Assembly (NCBI GenBank): GCA_019677205.1
Contig: JAAMXY010001049.1
Span: 1-64,000, forward strand
Direction: 5' to 3'
DNA: 64,000 nucleotides
DNA from: Pinguiococcus pyrenoidosus
Taxonomy: Eukaryota; Sar; Pinguiophyceae; Pinguiochrysidales; Pinguiochrysidaceae
Below the pieces are notes generated by a model. The model was given only the letters and a program-made list of their open reading frames with translations. It made no database searches and was not told the DNA's origin. Shown in pieces: positions 31,651-42,069 of this stretch (position 1 is the first letter of the stretch; each line of letters opens with the position of its first letter). A program made the translations under genes and the position numbers.

Positions 31651-32281
31651 AGGTGCCACTCGCGGACTGTGAGGATCTCGTTTCGACAACTCCGGACTGG
31701 CGCAAGATCCAGCGCTTCAAACCCAAGTGCGCGGATTTGCGCGGGAAATCCGACCTTCAATGGAGATTAAACTTGGTAAGAAACCTATATAATTCTAAAC
31801 ATAAGCCTGATATATATTGAAATATTAAAAATATGTATAGTGAAATTGGAATCGAAGGATCGAGAGCTGATATTCAAGCTGAGTCACAGCAACATAATGG
31901 GTATGTGACAGATGATCCCATGATTGGATGAAAGTCGCCGCCGGGCCCATATGAAGATGATGATTCATTCTGATCCTCCCGATCAAAACTAATTTTTCTC
32001 GCAACGTCCAGTCCAGCGCTGAAACGAAACTCCAGTGTTTCCCGCGTTTTGCCACTGATCAGTCGTTCGGAGCGAATCCGGAGTTGTCCGCGTCTTTCTG
32101 TACCTGTACGTTGCCCAGGGCCGCGAAACTTCAGAGAGGCAGAGGGCTCTCTGCGCTCCCCCACGAGTCTCTTCAGACGCAAAGCGAGGAAGTTGGAAGA
32201 TCCGCTGGCGTGCAGAATCACGAGCAGTTGTGGACGGCGACGCCGTGGTCTTTACGCAATCGACCCCCGGAGCACTGCACC
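31651..32281. other. Divergent intergenic region, AT-rich centre
   Basis: Lies between the starts of the DprA-like gene (minus) and the PH-SEC14 gene (plus). 31765-31850 is strongly AT-rich. No gene recognised. Confidence 0.45.
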
Positions 32282-35200
32282 ATGTCTGAGCGGTCGAAGA
32301 TTCACCATCTGCGGTAAGACACCGGCGATTTCCACAACGCTCTCGCGAAGCTTGCGAGCGTTGTGGAAGCGCGAGAGAGCTTGGCAAGCTGCGGCAGAAT
32401 CTGCGTCTTTAGCGAGCGCTCGAGGCGCATCGGAGTGGAGAGTGCGCCCTCACGACAACCGCATTGGTATTGCTCTCACATCGGAGGGGGACATGGAGGG
32501 GCTCTAGCTTGCTATTGATGGCAACTTTCCGGATTGAAGAGCTTTTGGTTCTGGCCGATCAGCTCGGGCGAGTTTCGTCAAGCCTCAACTCAAGCTGATG
32601 CTTTGTGGGTCTCCCGCGCCACAGGCCATCGGATGTGGAGCAGATGAACATGGGCGTGATTCTCACGGGCTACCTGGGCAAGATGAAGAAGCACCACAAT
32701 GATCAGTACCAACGCCGCTTCGTCGTGTTGACCTTCCGCGCTCTCCACTGGTTCGAGCGAGAGGACGGCTACGATCTCTTCGGAAAGGAGCAGAATCACA
32801 TCGAGGTGCGCGGCTGCGGTACTGAGAAGCTTTAGAGGGCTTCCCAGAGTGACGGGGCCGCCATTCCGCACTAGGTTTGCGATGTTGTCAAGTGCCAATC
32901 GGTCGCAGACAACCCGAAGCAGTTCGAGGTGGTGAGCAAGGATGGCTTCTTGCGGCGCTTCAACGCAGAGGACGATGCAGCTGCGGACCGATGGGTGTGC
33001 GCCGTGCAGCGCGTCATGGATGATATTGCACACGGCGTCATGCACCGCTTGAGCATCTCCGACATCGACAACACGGGCATCCTCGCGGACCCGCAGCTCT
33101 TTAGCCGGGCGAGCATCAGCCTGGTGAGTGCGCAGGCGACCGACAAGGACGGACAGCCTTGTGGCTGCGAGACCGTCCTCGGCAAGGAGCTTTCCTTTGA
33201 TGAAGAGCTGGATGTCCCTCATCTGGGAGCCTTCCAAACGCTCAACGTCCTCATGTCCGACGGGAGTGTGACCAGCATCAGCTTCGACCTTCTAACAGAA
33301 GCGGCGCAGCAAGGTGGGTTCAGGAACCAAGAGGCGAGCAGGGCTGGCGGCCGCTGCAGATCAAGATCGGCCTCTTCGGAACATGCTGATGGTCCGCCTC
33401 CTCCGTGGGAAACCGAAAACGAAACAGGGGGCGTCACCACGAGAAAGCTAGTTGGGAATGCTCTCACCGGGGAGCTGGACATCGAGGTCTTCGAGGGCAA
33501 GTCCGAGACCAGCAGCTCCGGCATTGCAGAGCTCTTCTCTGCCATATCTGGGAACATCACTGGCAGCAAGGGTGCCCCGTCTTATTGTGTTGATGGAGAA
33601 CGCTGCGACGGCCTGCTGAGCGGGCCCCCGCTTGCCGCTCTCGCGCTTGTATACATCGTGATCTCCTTCGTGCGCTATGCGAGAGAGGAGCTTTCGCTCC
33701 TTTTCGCCACCATTGGTCTACCGTTGGCCCTGTACGCGCTCGCCGGCGGAAAGGTGATGCCACTTCGTCCTGCCAGCCCAAGACGGCAGCTGTCCGTCCG
33801 CTGACGGTTGTGCGTTCCCACGCAGCTTGGTGGCACGAAGCGGAAGTGCTCGTGGAAGATCTTGTTCAAGGCGCATCGCGTCCTAGCTCCAGAGGAAGGG
33901 GTGAGAGCTCCCATTGCCAACAATGAAGGCCTCTGCTTTGCCCATGGCTCATGGTGTGCCCTAGGATGGCGACGAGATTCCCGTCCAGTTCATCGATGGC
34001 TGTCCCCCGCTCGCGGAAGCGTCAAGACGGTGAGCAGCGGATAGGATCCGATGCACGCTGCATGGGCCTGCGCCTCATGTTATGTTTGTTCTTCTTGTTG
34101 AAGGTGGGAAATCACGAGCAAGTGGAGGAAGGCCGAGAAGATCGACGACATCCTCGACGAGCCGCAGCCGAACTTCAACAACATCAAGCGGTACTACCCG
34201 CATTTCTGTTGCGGCCGTGCGCGAGACGGCGACGTTGTGTACTATGAGCAAGTCGGGTCCATCCAGCTGCAGTCACTGAAGGACATGGGGCTAACCATTG
34301 AGGAGCTTGTCCGACACTACATCTTCACCACCGAGTTCATGTGGAGAATGACGCACCCGAAGACTGGTGGACGCGTGCTCACCGTCTTCGACGTGGAAGG
34401 CGTTGCGCTTAGCGATCTCGCCGGAGACGCCAAGCAGTTCCTCCTTAAGAGCATGAGCCTTGTGCAGAATCACTATCCTGAGAGAAGCAAGAAGATCCTG
34501 ATCGTCAACGCGCCTGGCTGGTTCAGCATCATTTGGAAAGCGATCCGGGGATGGATCAATGAAGAGACGAGGAAGAAGATTAGCATCCTCACCAGCTCGG
34601 AGACGCTGTCTGGAATCATGGAACTCGTGGCCGAAGACCAGATCCCTTGCTGCTACGGAGGGAAGCTCAAGGTCGGAGACGGCTCCAAGGACGCCATGCG
34701 CTTCTACAGCCCACAGGAGATCGACATGCGGCAGTATGTGGAAGCGCTGAACCAGCGGCATGGCTCTGATAAGACAGAAGTCCCCATGCCTCCACCTGGG
34801 CTGCCACCGGGCAGCCAGCCGCCCTTGGGAGAGAAGGAGGCGAAGGGCCAGAGAGTCACTCTCGCAGTGGACCTGCCACCAGTGTACCTCAAGGCCTCCT
34901 ACGACTATCCCAATAAGCCGTGGTCCGTAGACGGCCCTTCTGGGCTGCCACCTTACACCGCTGACGATGAAGACGGACGTAGCGTGTCCGTCTCGTCCTC
35001 TACGGAACGCTCCGTACCCGACCCACCGAGCAAGAAGCCCTTCGCTTCAACGGGCAACTTAGCACACAAGTGAGTCCCTGCTCCTGGCGCTTGACCCCAC
35101 TCGCTCTTCCGCCTCTTCCGCCCCTTTCCACCCCCCGGCTTGGGAAGCTTGGTGCTAATCTGGTCGTACACTTTCTTACAGGTCATACAATGGAAAGAGT

Positions 35201-35356
35201 AGTGTCCAGTCCCTCAAGGCAGGGAGAGCGCTGCGCTCTTACAGTGATACGCCAGTTGTGGACACACGGCAGGAGATACCGTCCTTGCGCGAGCGCAAGC
35301 TGTCGCTCATGGATGGGGAGATGGACTACCCCGTGTATCGACGACCTGGCACGTAA
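32282..35356 (+). CDS. PH - transmembrane - CRAL-TRIO (SEC14) protein
   Basis: Seven exons: 32282-32313, 32625-32805, 32875-33753, 33826-33900, 33965-34029, 34104-35069 and 35182-35356 (790 aa); every phase agrees. The first exon codes only MSERSKIHHL plus two bases. Next comes a PH domain (GVILTGYLGKMKKHHNDQYQ and RRFVVLTFRALHWF; end helix ADRWVCAVQRVMDDI). Around residue 320-365 are two hydrophobic segments (LAALALVYIVISF and LLFATIGLPLALYALAGG). Then KCSWKILFKAH and a CRAL-TRIO lipid-transfer domain: ERSKKILIVNAPGWFSIIWK, RKKISILTS and IPCCYGG. The C-terminal 150 residues are Pro/Ser-rich. CRAL-TRIO domains move phosphatidylinositol or other hydrophobic ligands; with the membrane helices the protein may act at a membrane contact site (inference). 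Confidence 0.9.
32330..32368. repeat. Perfect 13-bp inverted repeat in intron 1
   Basis: Arms 32330-32342 and 32356-32368 are exact reverse complements with a 13-nt loop; in the pre-mRNA this gives a stable hairpin shortly after the 5' splice site. Confidence 0.85.
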
Positions 35357-35599
35357 GAAAGCTGGTCAAGTCACAGAAGCGCGTCCTTTTCAATCTGCGA
35401 GACATTTCCGACAGTGACAGAGTTTAGAATCATCGCTAGGAATGCTACAACTGTACAAATACAAACGATCTGCTCCTCGGTCCCTCTCCTGAAAGCACAA
35501 CTCGAAGCAAGTGAAGAGTGAAATCCCTAGCACAACTCGGTGCGCGACGGCTGCCGCCGGAGGCTTCTACTAGAAGCCTCCAGCGCTCGGTCCTCCAAA

Positions 35600-38413
35600 T
35601 CAAAACTTCCGCCTCTCGCCAAAATCGGGGTCGTGAGACTTGGCGATGTTCGCAAAGTCCTTCGTGATGCCGTGCCTGTACTTCGCCAGCGCCGGGTTCT
35701 TCAAAAGCTGAAGGGGTTTCCACAAAACCACGTCTTGTTAGGCGGAGCGCTCTACAACACCATTCGAGGACCGCGGCGCTCCATGCCTTACCGTGTACGC
35801 GACCTGCCACCTGTTGCGGACTCGGACATGCGTTCGGTATCTATCATGATGCGCGGACGCCGCGAACGCCGCCTCTTTCTCCCTTTGGCCACCTCGGAAG
35901 ACGTCCACCGCCTCCTGCACGATGGCATTCCCGTGGTGGTGCCGGAAGTAGCAGATGGAGTTGAAGCACATGATTCCGACGTCGATCATCTGCAACTGGC
36001 TTGGGAAAATGGTCACGTCGAGGCGAAGAATTGCCACGAAGCAGAAGCACACCATGTACGCCAGCCGCAAGAGGGCTTGCAAGAACCCCGTAAACAGATT
36101 GTACAGGAGGAGCGTCAACGTGGCATAGTGGAAAAGGACAGGGCGCTTGACCGAGACGCCGTCGCTCAGCACGCCTTGGTAGACGAATGGGTTAAAGAGC
36201 AGCTTCAGCAGCAGGAAAGTGACGAACCAGGCCGCCACAGCCTCGAAGTAGTTCTCGAAGAACCAGATCACGATGTCTCGATTGATGAGGCAGAACAGAG
36301 CGATCACGAAGAGCAGGTCAAGGAGCAAGAAACCAAAAATCGCGGAGCTCACCGCGACGCCCACGTACATCGGCATCCACTTCACGGTGAAGGTCTGAGG
36401 CTTGTACAACCCCGCCGAGCGCGTATCCCCGCTGCGGAGCTTTCGCAGCTTCGTTATCAGTGACGCCGGGGGCAGCAAGACGACCAGAACGGCGATGATC
36501 AACGCGAAGTTCGAGCCGATCTCTACCGAGAGGTTCCACGCGTCTTGCCACCGGTTGAAACTGTCCGAAAAGTCATCGGATTCCTCGATGATCGCGTTAT
36601 TCGCGTCAATCGTATCGTTTACGGCCGGAAGCACCTCCTCCTCCACTAGTATCGTGAAAACGTCCAGTGCTTGTCTAAAAGAGTCCACCGTCGCATTGGC
36701 ACACGACGTGAAGTTCAGCGCTTCGCAAGTCTCGACAAAGCTAGCATTGACGGCCGCCTCTGCTTCCGGTGACAAGTTCTCGAGGTAGACGAGAAACTCG
36801 TTCGTCCGTGTGACGGTAGTGTCGAGGTCGCTATAAATTTGATCCAGCGCAACGTTCTGGTCGTCGGCGGTGTCCGCGGAAGACGCGAAGGCCTCTTCCG
36901 CTCTGGCCGCAAACTCGATGGTGAAGCCATCCTTGATTGCCGTGTAGGTCATTGCGATTCCCAGCAGACCGAGGAACATGCCGAGCCAAACGATGGCAGG
37001 GGTTTGCCCAAAGCCCTCCGTCCACCGCACGATCAGATCCACCCCCTTGATCTGCAGGTATTGCAGCGCCTCCTCGTCAATTCCAAACTCCGAGAAGCCG
37101 CTTTGCACCATGCGCTTCCAGATCGACGGGGTGCTCGTTGCCGTGTCGACATCTTCCTTCTTGAATTGGTCCTGCAACCACACGCGCGCGAGGGCGACTT
37201 TCTCCAGGGCCTTTCGTGCGGCGGACACCTGCTGCGCACCGTCAGCATCCTTGGCCTCCTCCTCCAAGGCTGTTATCCTCGCCCTGATCGCGTCCTTGCC
37301 GAAGAGCTCGACCAGTCCCACTCCATAGTGGCTTCCCCTCCATCCACCGAATATGTCCTCGAGATAGAAGCGTGTTGATTCCACCTTGGCGTGCTTCATG
37401 ACGGGTACAATCTGCAAGGAATCTTCGGCAATTGTCCACGCCGGGTGCAAGGTAAGCTGAAGCGGCTCCGGCAGCTGCAGCAGGGAGCCCGTGTCTTCCA
37501 CGTCGAAATTCTTCCTGATTTTCTCGAGTGCAAGATCGTGCTCGACCAAGCCTCGACGGCCCTGGAGCATCTTCCGGATGCGGGTCTGCCTGGCATCCGT
37601 TTCCACCACAGCGGTTGGCTGCAGCGCCAGCAGGAGATACTCCGCGAATTCCTCCACATCCTCCGCACTTGCCGGGTGGTACTGCAACTGCAGCAGTTGC
37701 TGCTGGCGCCTCTGCTGCTCCTCCTCTGTCTTCGCATCCTGGTCCCCGCCCTTCTCGTCAAGGCGGCTGGAGGAAGCTCTGAGCAGCTTCGCATCGTCCC
37801 AGATGGCCTCATGGGATACGGAGCGCTCGCTAAAGCACACGATCTCATCCGAGTCCGTACGGTCGAAGATCAGAATGAGCAGGATGTTGCACACGGCCAC
37901 GGTGTAGAAGAAGTATTCCGCGCCTCTGGTGATCCACGCGTTCTCCTGCCCAATGCCGGAGTCCGACGACGAGTCCGACGTGTACAGCACCGTGGTGGGC
38001 AGCAGCGTACACATCGCCAGAGGCACCAGCAACAGCCACTTGGGGTGCAGCACCGAGTTGCCGAGCACCAGCAGCGGACTGAGGACGCTTTGAAAGATAC
38101 AAAGCGAAAAGGCCACCAAGAAGCTCACGAGCGAGTTGGCAAACTCCACCGGATACACCAGTTGGAAGTACAGCCGAAAGCAGCTGAGGAAGTACGCGAA
38201 CAGCGACGAAGTGGTCAGCCACTGACTGCGCACTTTGCCGTACATCAAGTCGTACGGCAAGGACCACAAGAGACTGTACTCGCGGGCCCACATCTGGCGG
38301 CGCGCGCGCAGGATGGCTCTCTTCTTGCTGGCTGCGCGCCGGAACGCCATTCGTCGGAAGTCGGGGAGCTCCAAATCCTGCGGCTCCATCGTACTGCGGC
38401 CTTCGTCCGCCAT
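35600..38413 (-). CDS. STRA6-like multi-pass membrane protein
   Basis: Exons 35792-38413 and 35600-35707 (909 aa), phase 0, intron 84 nt. Several transmembrane helices in the N-terminal third (YPVEFANSLVSFLVAFSLCI; WLLLVPLAMCTLLPTTVLY), a long polar loop, then a second membrane block. The C-terminal part, FHYATLTLLLYNLFTGFLQA and AILRLDVTIFPSQLQMIDVG followed by a HHH cluster, matches the most conserved region of STRA6, the animal retinol-binding-protein receptor; distant homologues occur in protists. A loop with N-glycosylation-type sites (NASF, NFTS, NATV, NDTI) suggests an extracellular or luminal domain. Substrate unknown. Start chosen at MADEGRS; 38461 is an alternative. Confidence 0.75.
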
Positions 38414-38905
38414 CCTTTCGCGGTTGGGGGGCAGAAGCGCCAAACAACAACGGCGCGTCACTGGTTACGGCTCGAACGCGGTGGGCGATGTTGGGGACGA
38501 ACGGTCCGGGTTACTTTTTAGGAAGAGGATAAGCCGTCCATCAAGTAGCTACATAAGGGATCTTGAAGGGTAGTAGATGACTCAGCAGTTGTGTAATTTC
38601 CTAGTCCGAAAGAGCAATCACAACTTTGTTCCAACATTAGTGGAGTCAAGGAATTGCCGAATGAAACGGCATTTTCTATTTGGCCAAAGCTTATAGAAAT
38701 TGAGGAGGATTCAGAGTACAGCGGTTACGCGTGAAAGAATGCTCTCCATGTTAAGAGCGAATCACGTGCCGGGAAAGCAGGGCTTGCAGATCCTTTCAAC
38801 TCTATCTCCATATCAAAGCAGGATAGAGGAGCAGACGGAGGAATGCGCCACAAGACCGCCTTGACAAGCCCAATTTGGCGATGCCTTTGATACCGGCACT
38901 TCAGC
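38414..38905. other. Divergent promoter region
   Basis: Separates the STRA6-like gene (minus) from the SpoU gene (plus). AT-richer than its surroundings; no gene or clear motif. Confidence 0.4.
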
Positions 38906-39746
38906 ATGGATCTTGATGCGCGTTTGGTGGTATACAACATCCAGAAGAAGAACAATGTGCGCACTCTCTTCACCACTGCGTACTGCTACGACCTGTCCGT
39001 CTGTCTGGTGCGCCAGCCGACGTTCTCGGAGGACACGCACGTGCACGACAGCTTGAGGGGCAGGCAGCCCTACGAGCGCTTCGCCTCCTTGGATGACTGC
39101 GTGGCCTCACTGAAGGAAAACGGCTACGAAATCTGGGGTATCGAGATCTCCCAAAATGCGATCGACCTGGAGAGCGCCGCCTTCCCGGCCAAGGTGGCCT
39201 TCATGCCTGGCAACGAGGTGGGGCCTAGGCGTAGCAAGCGATTGCAGAGCCCAGATTTGGAGGAGAGGAGCTGACTAGTTCCTCATTTTTCTTTTCCTTC
39301 TGCTCCGTTTGGATACGCACACGGAATTGGGATCGTAGGGTCAAGGACTGACGGACAAGCAGAAGGAGATGTGTGATCAGTTTCTGCTCATCAAGCAGTT
39401 TGGAAATGGGACGGCGTCATTGAACGTCGCCGTCGCCACCCACATTGTGTGTCAGAGGTATGCCTCGTGGAGAGAGGCCCAGGAAGTTGAGGAGGAGGCT
39501 GATGCCAGGGCTGATGGGTTGGCGGGAGATACCGACGCATCGGACAGAAGAAAAGCACCGGGGAAGGAGGCGCTGGACGGAGACTCGGGCTCTGCAAAAG
39601 CCGTTGATTCTTGCGCACTAAATCTCCAGCACACTCATGATCGACGCAATGCCATTGTACACCAGGGTGCTATTCAGAGGGATGTACTGGTTCGTGAGCA
39701 CCTTCACCGCCTCCTGGCTGGCTACCCCGCCCAGAATTGCCGCTAA
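38906..39746 (+). CDS. SpoU-family (TrmH-like) RNA 2'-O-ribose methyltransferase
   Basis: Exons 38906-39217 and 39339-39746, 239 aa, phase 0. Uses S-adenosylmethionine to methylate ribose in tRNA or rRNA. The three SpoU motifs are present: motif 1 VVYNIQKKNNVRTLFTTAY, motif 2 AFMPGNEVGQGL formed across the intron (NE then GQGL), and motif 3 IKQFGNGTASLNVAVATHIV, which builds the knotted cofactor site. The C terminus is an acidic tail (AQEVEEEADARADG) of no known function. The frame then runs on across the last exon of the convergent NAE1 gene, so the two coding regions overlap on opposite strands; a spliced shorter end cannot be excluded. No targeting signal seen. Confidence 0.85.
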
Positions 39747-41560
39747 GGAACGAGCGACGCGCAACACGCAGTCAGCGGGATGATACGCGTCATGCGCACG
39801 GCCCATGGAAGCCTACCGGTGACGTGGGGTTCCAACCCGTGGAACCTGACGATCTCCTGTGCATGCGCCTCGGTCAGCGGGCTGAGATCCATGCCATTCT
39901 TCTGCAACGCGTCCTTGATCTCGCTTAGTCGTCCCCAGACGGCAGCTTGCGTCAGCTTCTCGTCGGCTCCCAGAGAGCCCACCACCTCATCCAGCGCTCT
40001 CAGGGCGAGGTACCAGAAAACCGGTGTGAGCGGTGCGGGAGATGCCAGCTCCAGCGAACCCATCATGACCGCCTCGAAGTACGCCTCAGAGTCTGGCGCC
40101 CACTCGGCTGCGATCGGCGTCGTAGACACAATCTTCGCAAGGGCGTCAAGTGATGAGGCGTCGTTTGGAACTGCTCTCGATGGTTGGCCACTTACCGACA
40201 GGTTGCGAATGTTCTTGCAGAAGATCTCGATTTCGTCTAGCGTGATCTGATCTAAAGGTCTCCCGATGCTGGACAAGCGGGACCCCAGATGGGCACTGAA
40301 GCTCTGGAGATCCGCCTCCGCTTTTCGCTTGTAGACTGTCTGAAGCCGCACGTACGATTCCGTGTCCGACGTCATGTCGGGTAGCGTTCCCGACAGGGGC
40401 CCGAACTTGCCCTGGCCTAGATTCCGGCGACGGACGCACATGAGCATCACAGGCCACTTCTCCATGTGCATGGCTTGAAAGCCGGAAGCTCGAAGTTGCG
40501 ATGTGGGACTTGGAACTTGACCGCTTACCCTCCTTCGCGATAAAGTCCGCAAGCGCGGCAAGCATCACAGTGAAGTTTGACGCCATCGCGCCCAACGACT
40601 TGGACGCATCCACTGCAAGCTGTTGCCAAGCCAGAAACAAAAGAGAGGGACAAGGAGCCACGCCGTACGTCAGGGCAATGCAAGGCGCGAGGTCCTTGCG
40701 ACTGAGAGCGGAGAAACCAAGAAAAGCACCTGTCCGACTTCGGCATCCACTTCTCCTGACGCATACGCCATGTACGCATTGCTCACGGCCTCCTGAAAGT
40801 TGATCTCCTCGCTGAACGCCCGCGACGCACTTCGCACCATGCCTTTGAACTGGCTCTTCTCCTCCATCTTGAGCGGAAGTTTCCCATCGTGCGCCGCCTT
40901 CCAGGCGTCCATGACGGCGCTGAGGACGACGACGAAAGGGACGTGGCGATGGGCGCGATCATCCAGATTCGCCAGGTCGAAGCTTCCGCAGAATTCGTCC
41001 AGCGCCGGCCACCTCTCGCAGAGCCGCAGATCCCACATCTGCGAGTCCGGCTTCGCCTCCACGACCTCATGCCGCCGCAGCTGCAGTCGCAGATAGCCCA
41101 GCAGTCCCACGCTCCGCAGGACGAGCAGCGGAACATCCAATTCCCAGGCTTTCTCCGCCACAGAGAGCATCGTGGCGCCGCTCATCTGCGTGCAGACCAC
41201 GAGGCTCCAGCCCTGTCTCAGCAGCTCCGGCTCCGCCTCCAAGAGGTCTTCAGGAGAGCAGTTCCGCGCCTCTCCATGAACATCTTCGTTCATCTCCAGC
41301 AGCATTTGCTTCAGGACCTCCGCGCGCGGTTGGCCCACATGCTCTTCCATGAAGAAGAAGTTGTTGCCCAGATCCCTCTCGGTCACGACGCCGCCATCCA
41401 CCAGCGTGAAGTGGCCCAAGCCGGGCAGCACGAGGTTCTTCAGCAACTCCGACGCGGTGGCGGAGGCGTTCAGCACGAGAACGCGCGCTTCCATGAGAGC
41501 CTTTTGCCCATTGGCGCCCCAGAGTCGCAGCTGGCGGTCATACTTGTTGCTTGTGGCCAT
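39618..41560 (-). CDS. NAE1: NEDD8-activating enzyme E1 regulatory subunit
   Basis: Five exons: 40730-41560, 40529-40619, 40196-40416, 39817-40132 and 39618-39742 (527 aa, the normal length); all phases agree. With UBA3 it forms the E1 that activates NEDD8 for cullin neddylation. It begins MATSNKYDRQLRLWGANGQK, the ThiF/UBA signature of the APP-BP1/AXR1 branch, then VLPGLGHFTLVDGGVVTERD and NFFFMEEHVGQPRAEVL. Conserved later parts: LADFIAKEGQGKFGPLSGTL, PDMTSDTESYVRLQTVY, FWYLALRALDEVVG, VTAAILGGVASQEAVKVLTN and QYIPLNSTLVYNG. As expected for this half of the heterodimer, no catalytic Cys domain. Its last 125 bases overlap the SpoU coding region on the other strand. Confidence 0.95.
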
Positions 41561-41864
41561 CTCCACCGTCACTTTCGGGCCGTCAAAGGCGGATGAAGAT
41601 ACACACAACCCGAAATCCTGCGGATCAGCGGCTGTGTTTCGTGAAGCTCCGCAGATACTTCTTTTAAAGTAACTTATTTTTATGATTTTATTCACCTTAT
41701 CCATTTGCTTTATTAGAGACGAGTTTTGGGGAGTTTACGATTAGCATCCACTGTTATGCACTATAATACGAGTGTATTATACTTTATCATATTTGAATGT
41801 AAACCAAAAAGTAAAGCGATGGAAACAAGGGCGGACAATGAAAAAAAAGAAAAAGAAACGAAGA
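41561..41864. other. Promoter region of NAE1, AT-rich
   Basis: Upstream of NAE1 (minus); 41660-41820 is AT-rich. No gene. Confidence 0.4.
41841..41848 (-). terminator. Likely Pol III terminator
   Basis: Run of eight A on the plus strand, that is T8 on the tRNA strand, 17 bases beyond the tRNA 3' end, with further T-runs close by. Confidence 0.7.
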
Positions 41865-41936
41865 ATCCCGCCTGGGAGTCGAACCCAGAATCTCCTGATC
41901 CGTAGTCAGGCGCCTTATCCATTGGGCCAACGGGAC
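41865..41936 (-). tRNA. tRNA-Arg (anticodon ACG)
   Basis: Reverse complement folds into a complete cloverleaf: acceptor GTCCCGT/GCGGGAT, anticodon arm CCTGA-CTACGGA-TCAGG with anticodon ACG, T arm CTGGG-TTCGACT-CCCAG. ACG (edited to ICG in eukaryotes) reads CGU/CGC/CGA. No intron. The 3' CCA is not encoded. Confidence 0.95.
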
Positions 41937-42069
41937 AAGGACGAGCGCCTAGGAAACGGTTCTTCGTTACATTGAGCGGCTGGACAAGGTATATATTATC
42001 ACTTCAAAGTGAAGCAGCCCTTTCGCCAGTGTCGCTCAAAATGTGCTGAGCAGCGTTCCCGGCCACACA

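Noticed and set aside
37391..38521. 376-residue plus-strand frame
   Set aside because: Mirror of the STRA6-like gene.
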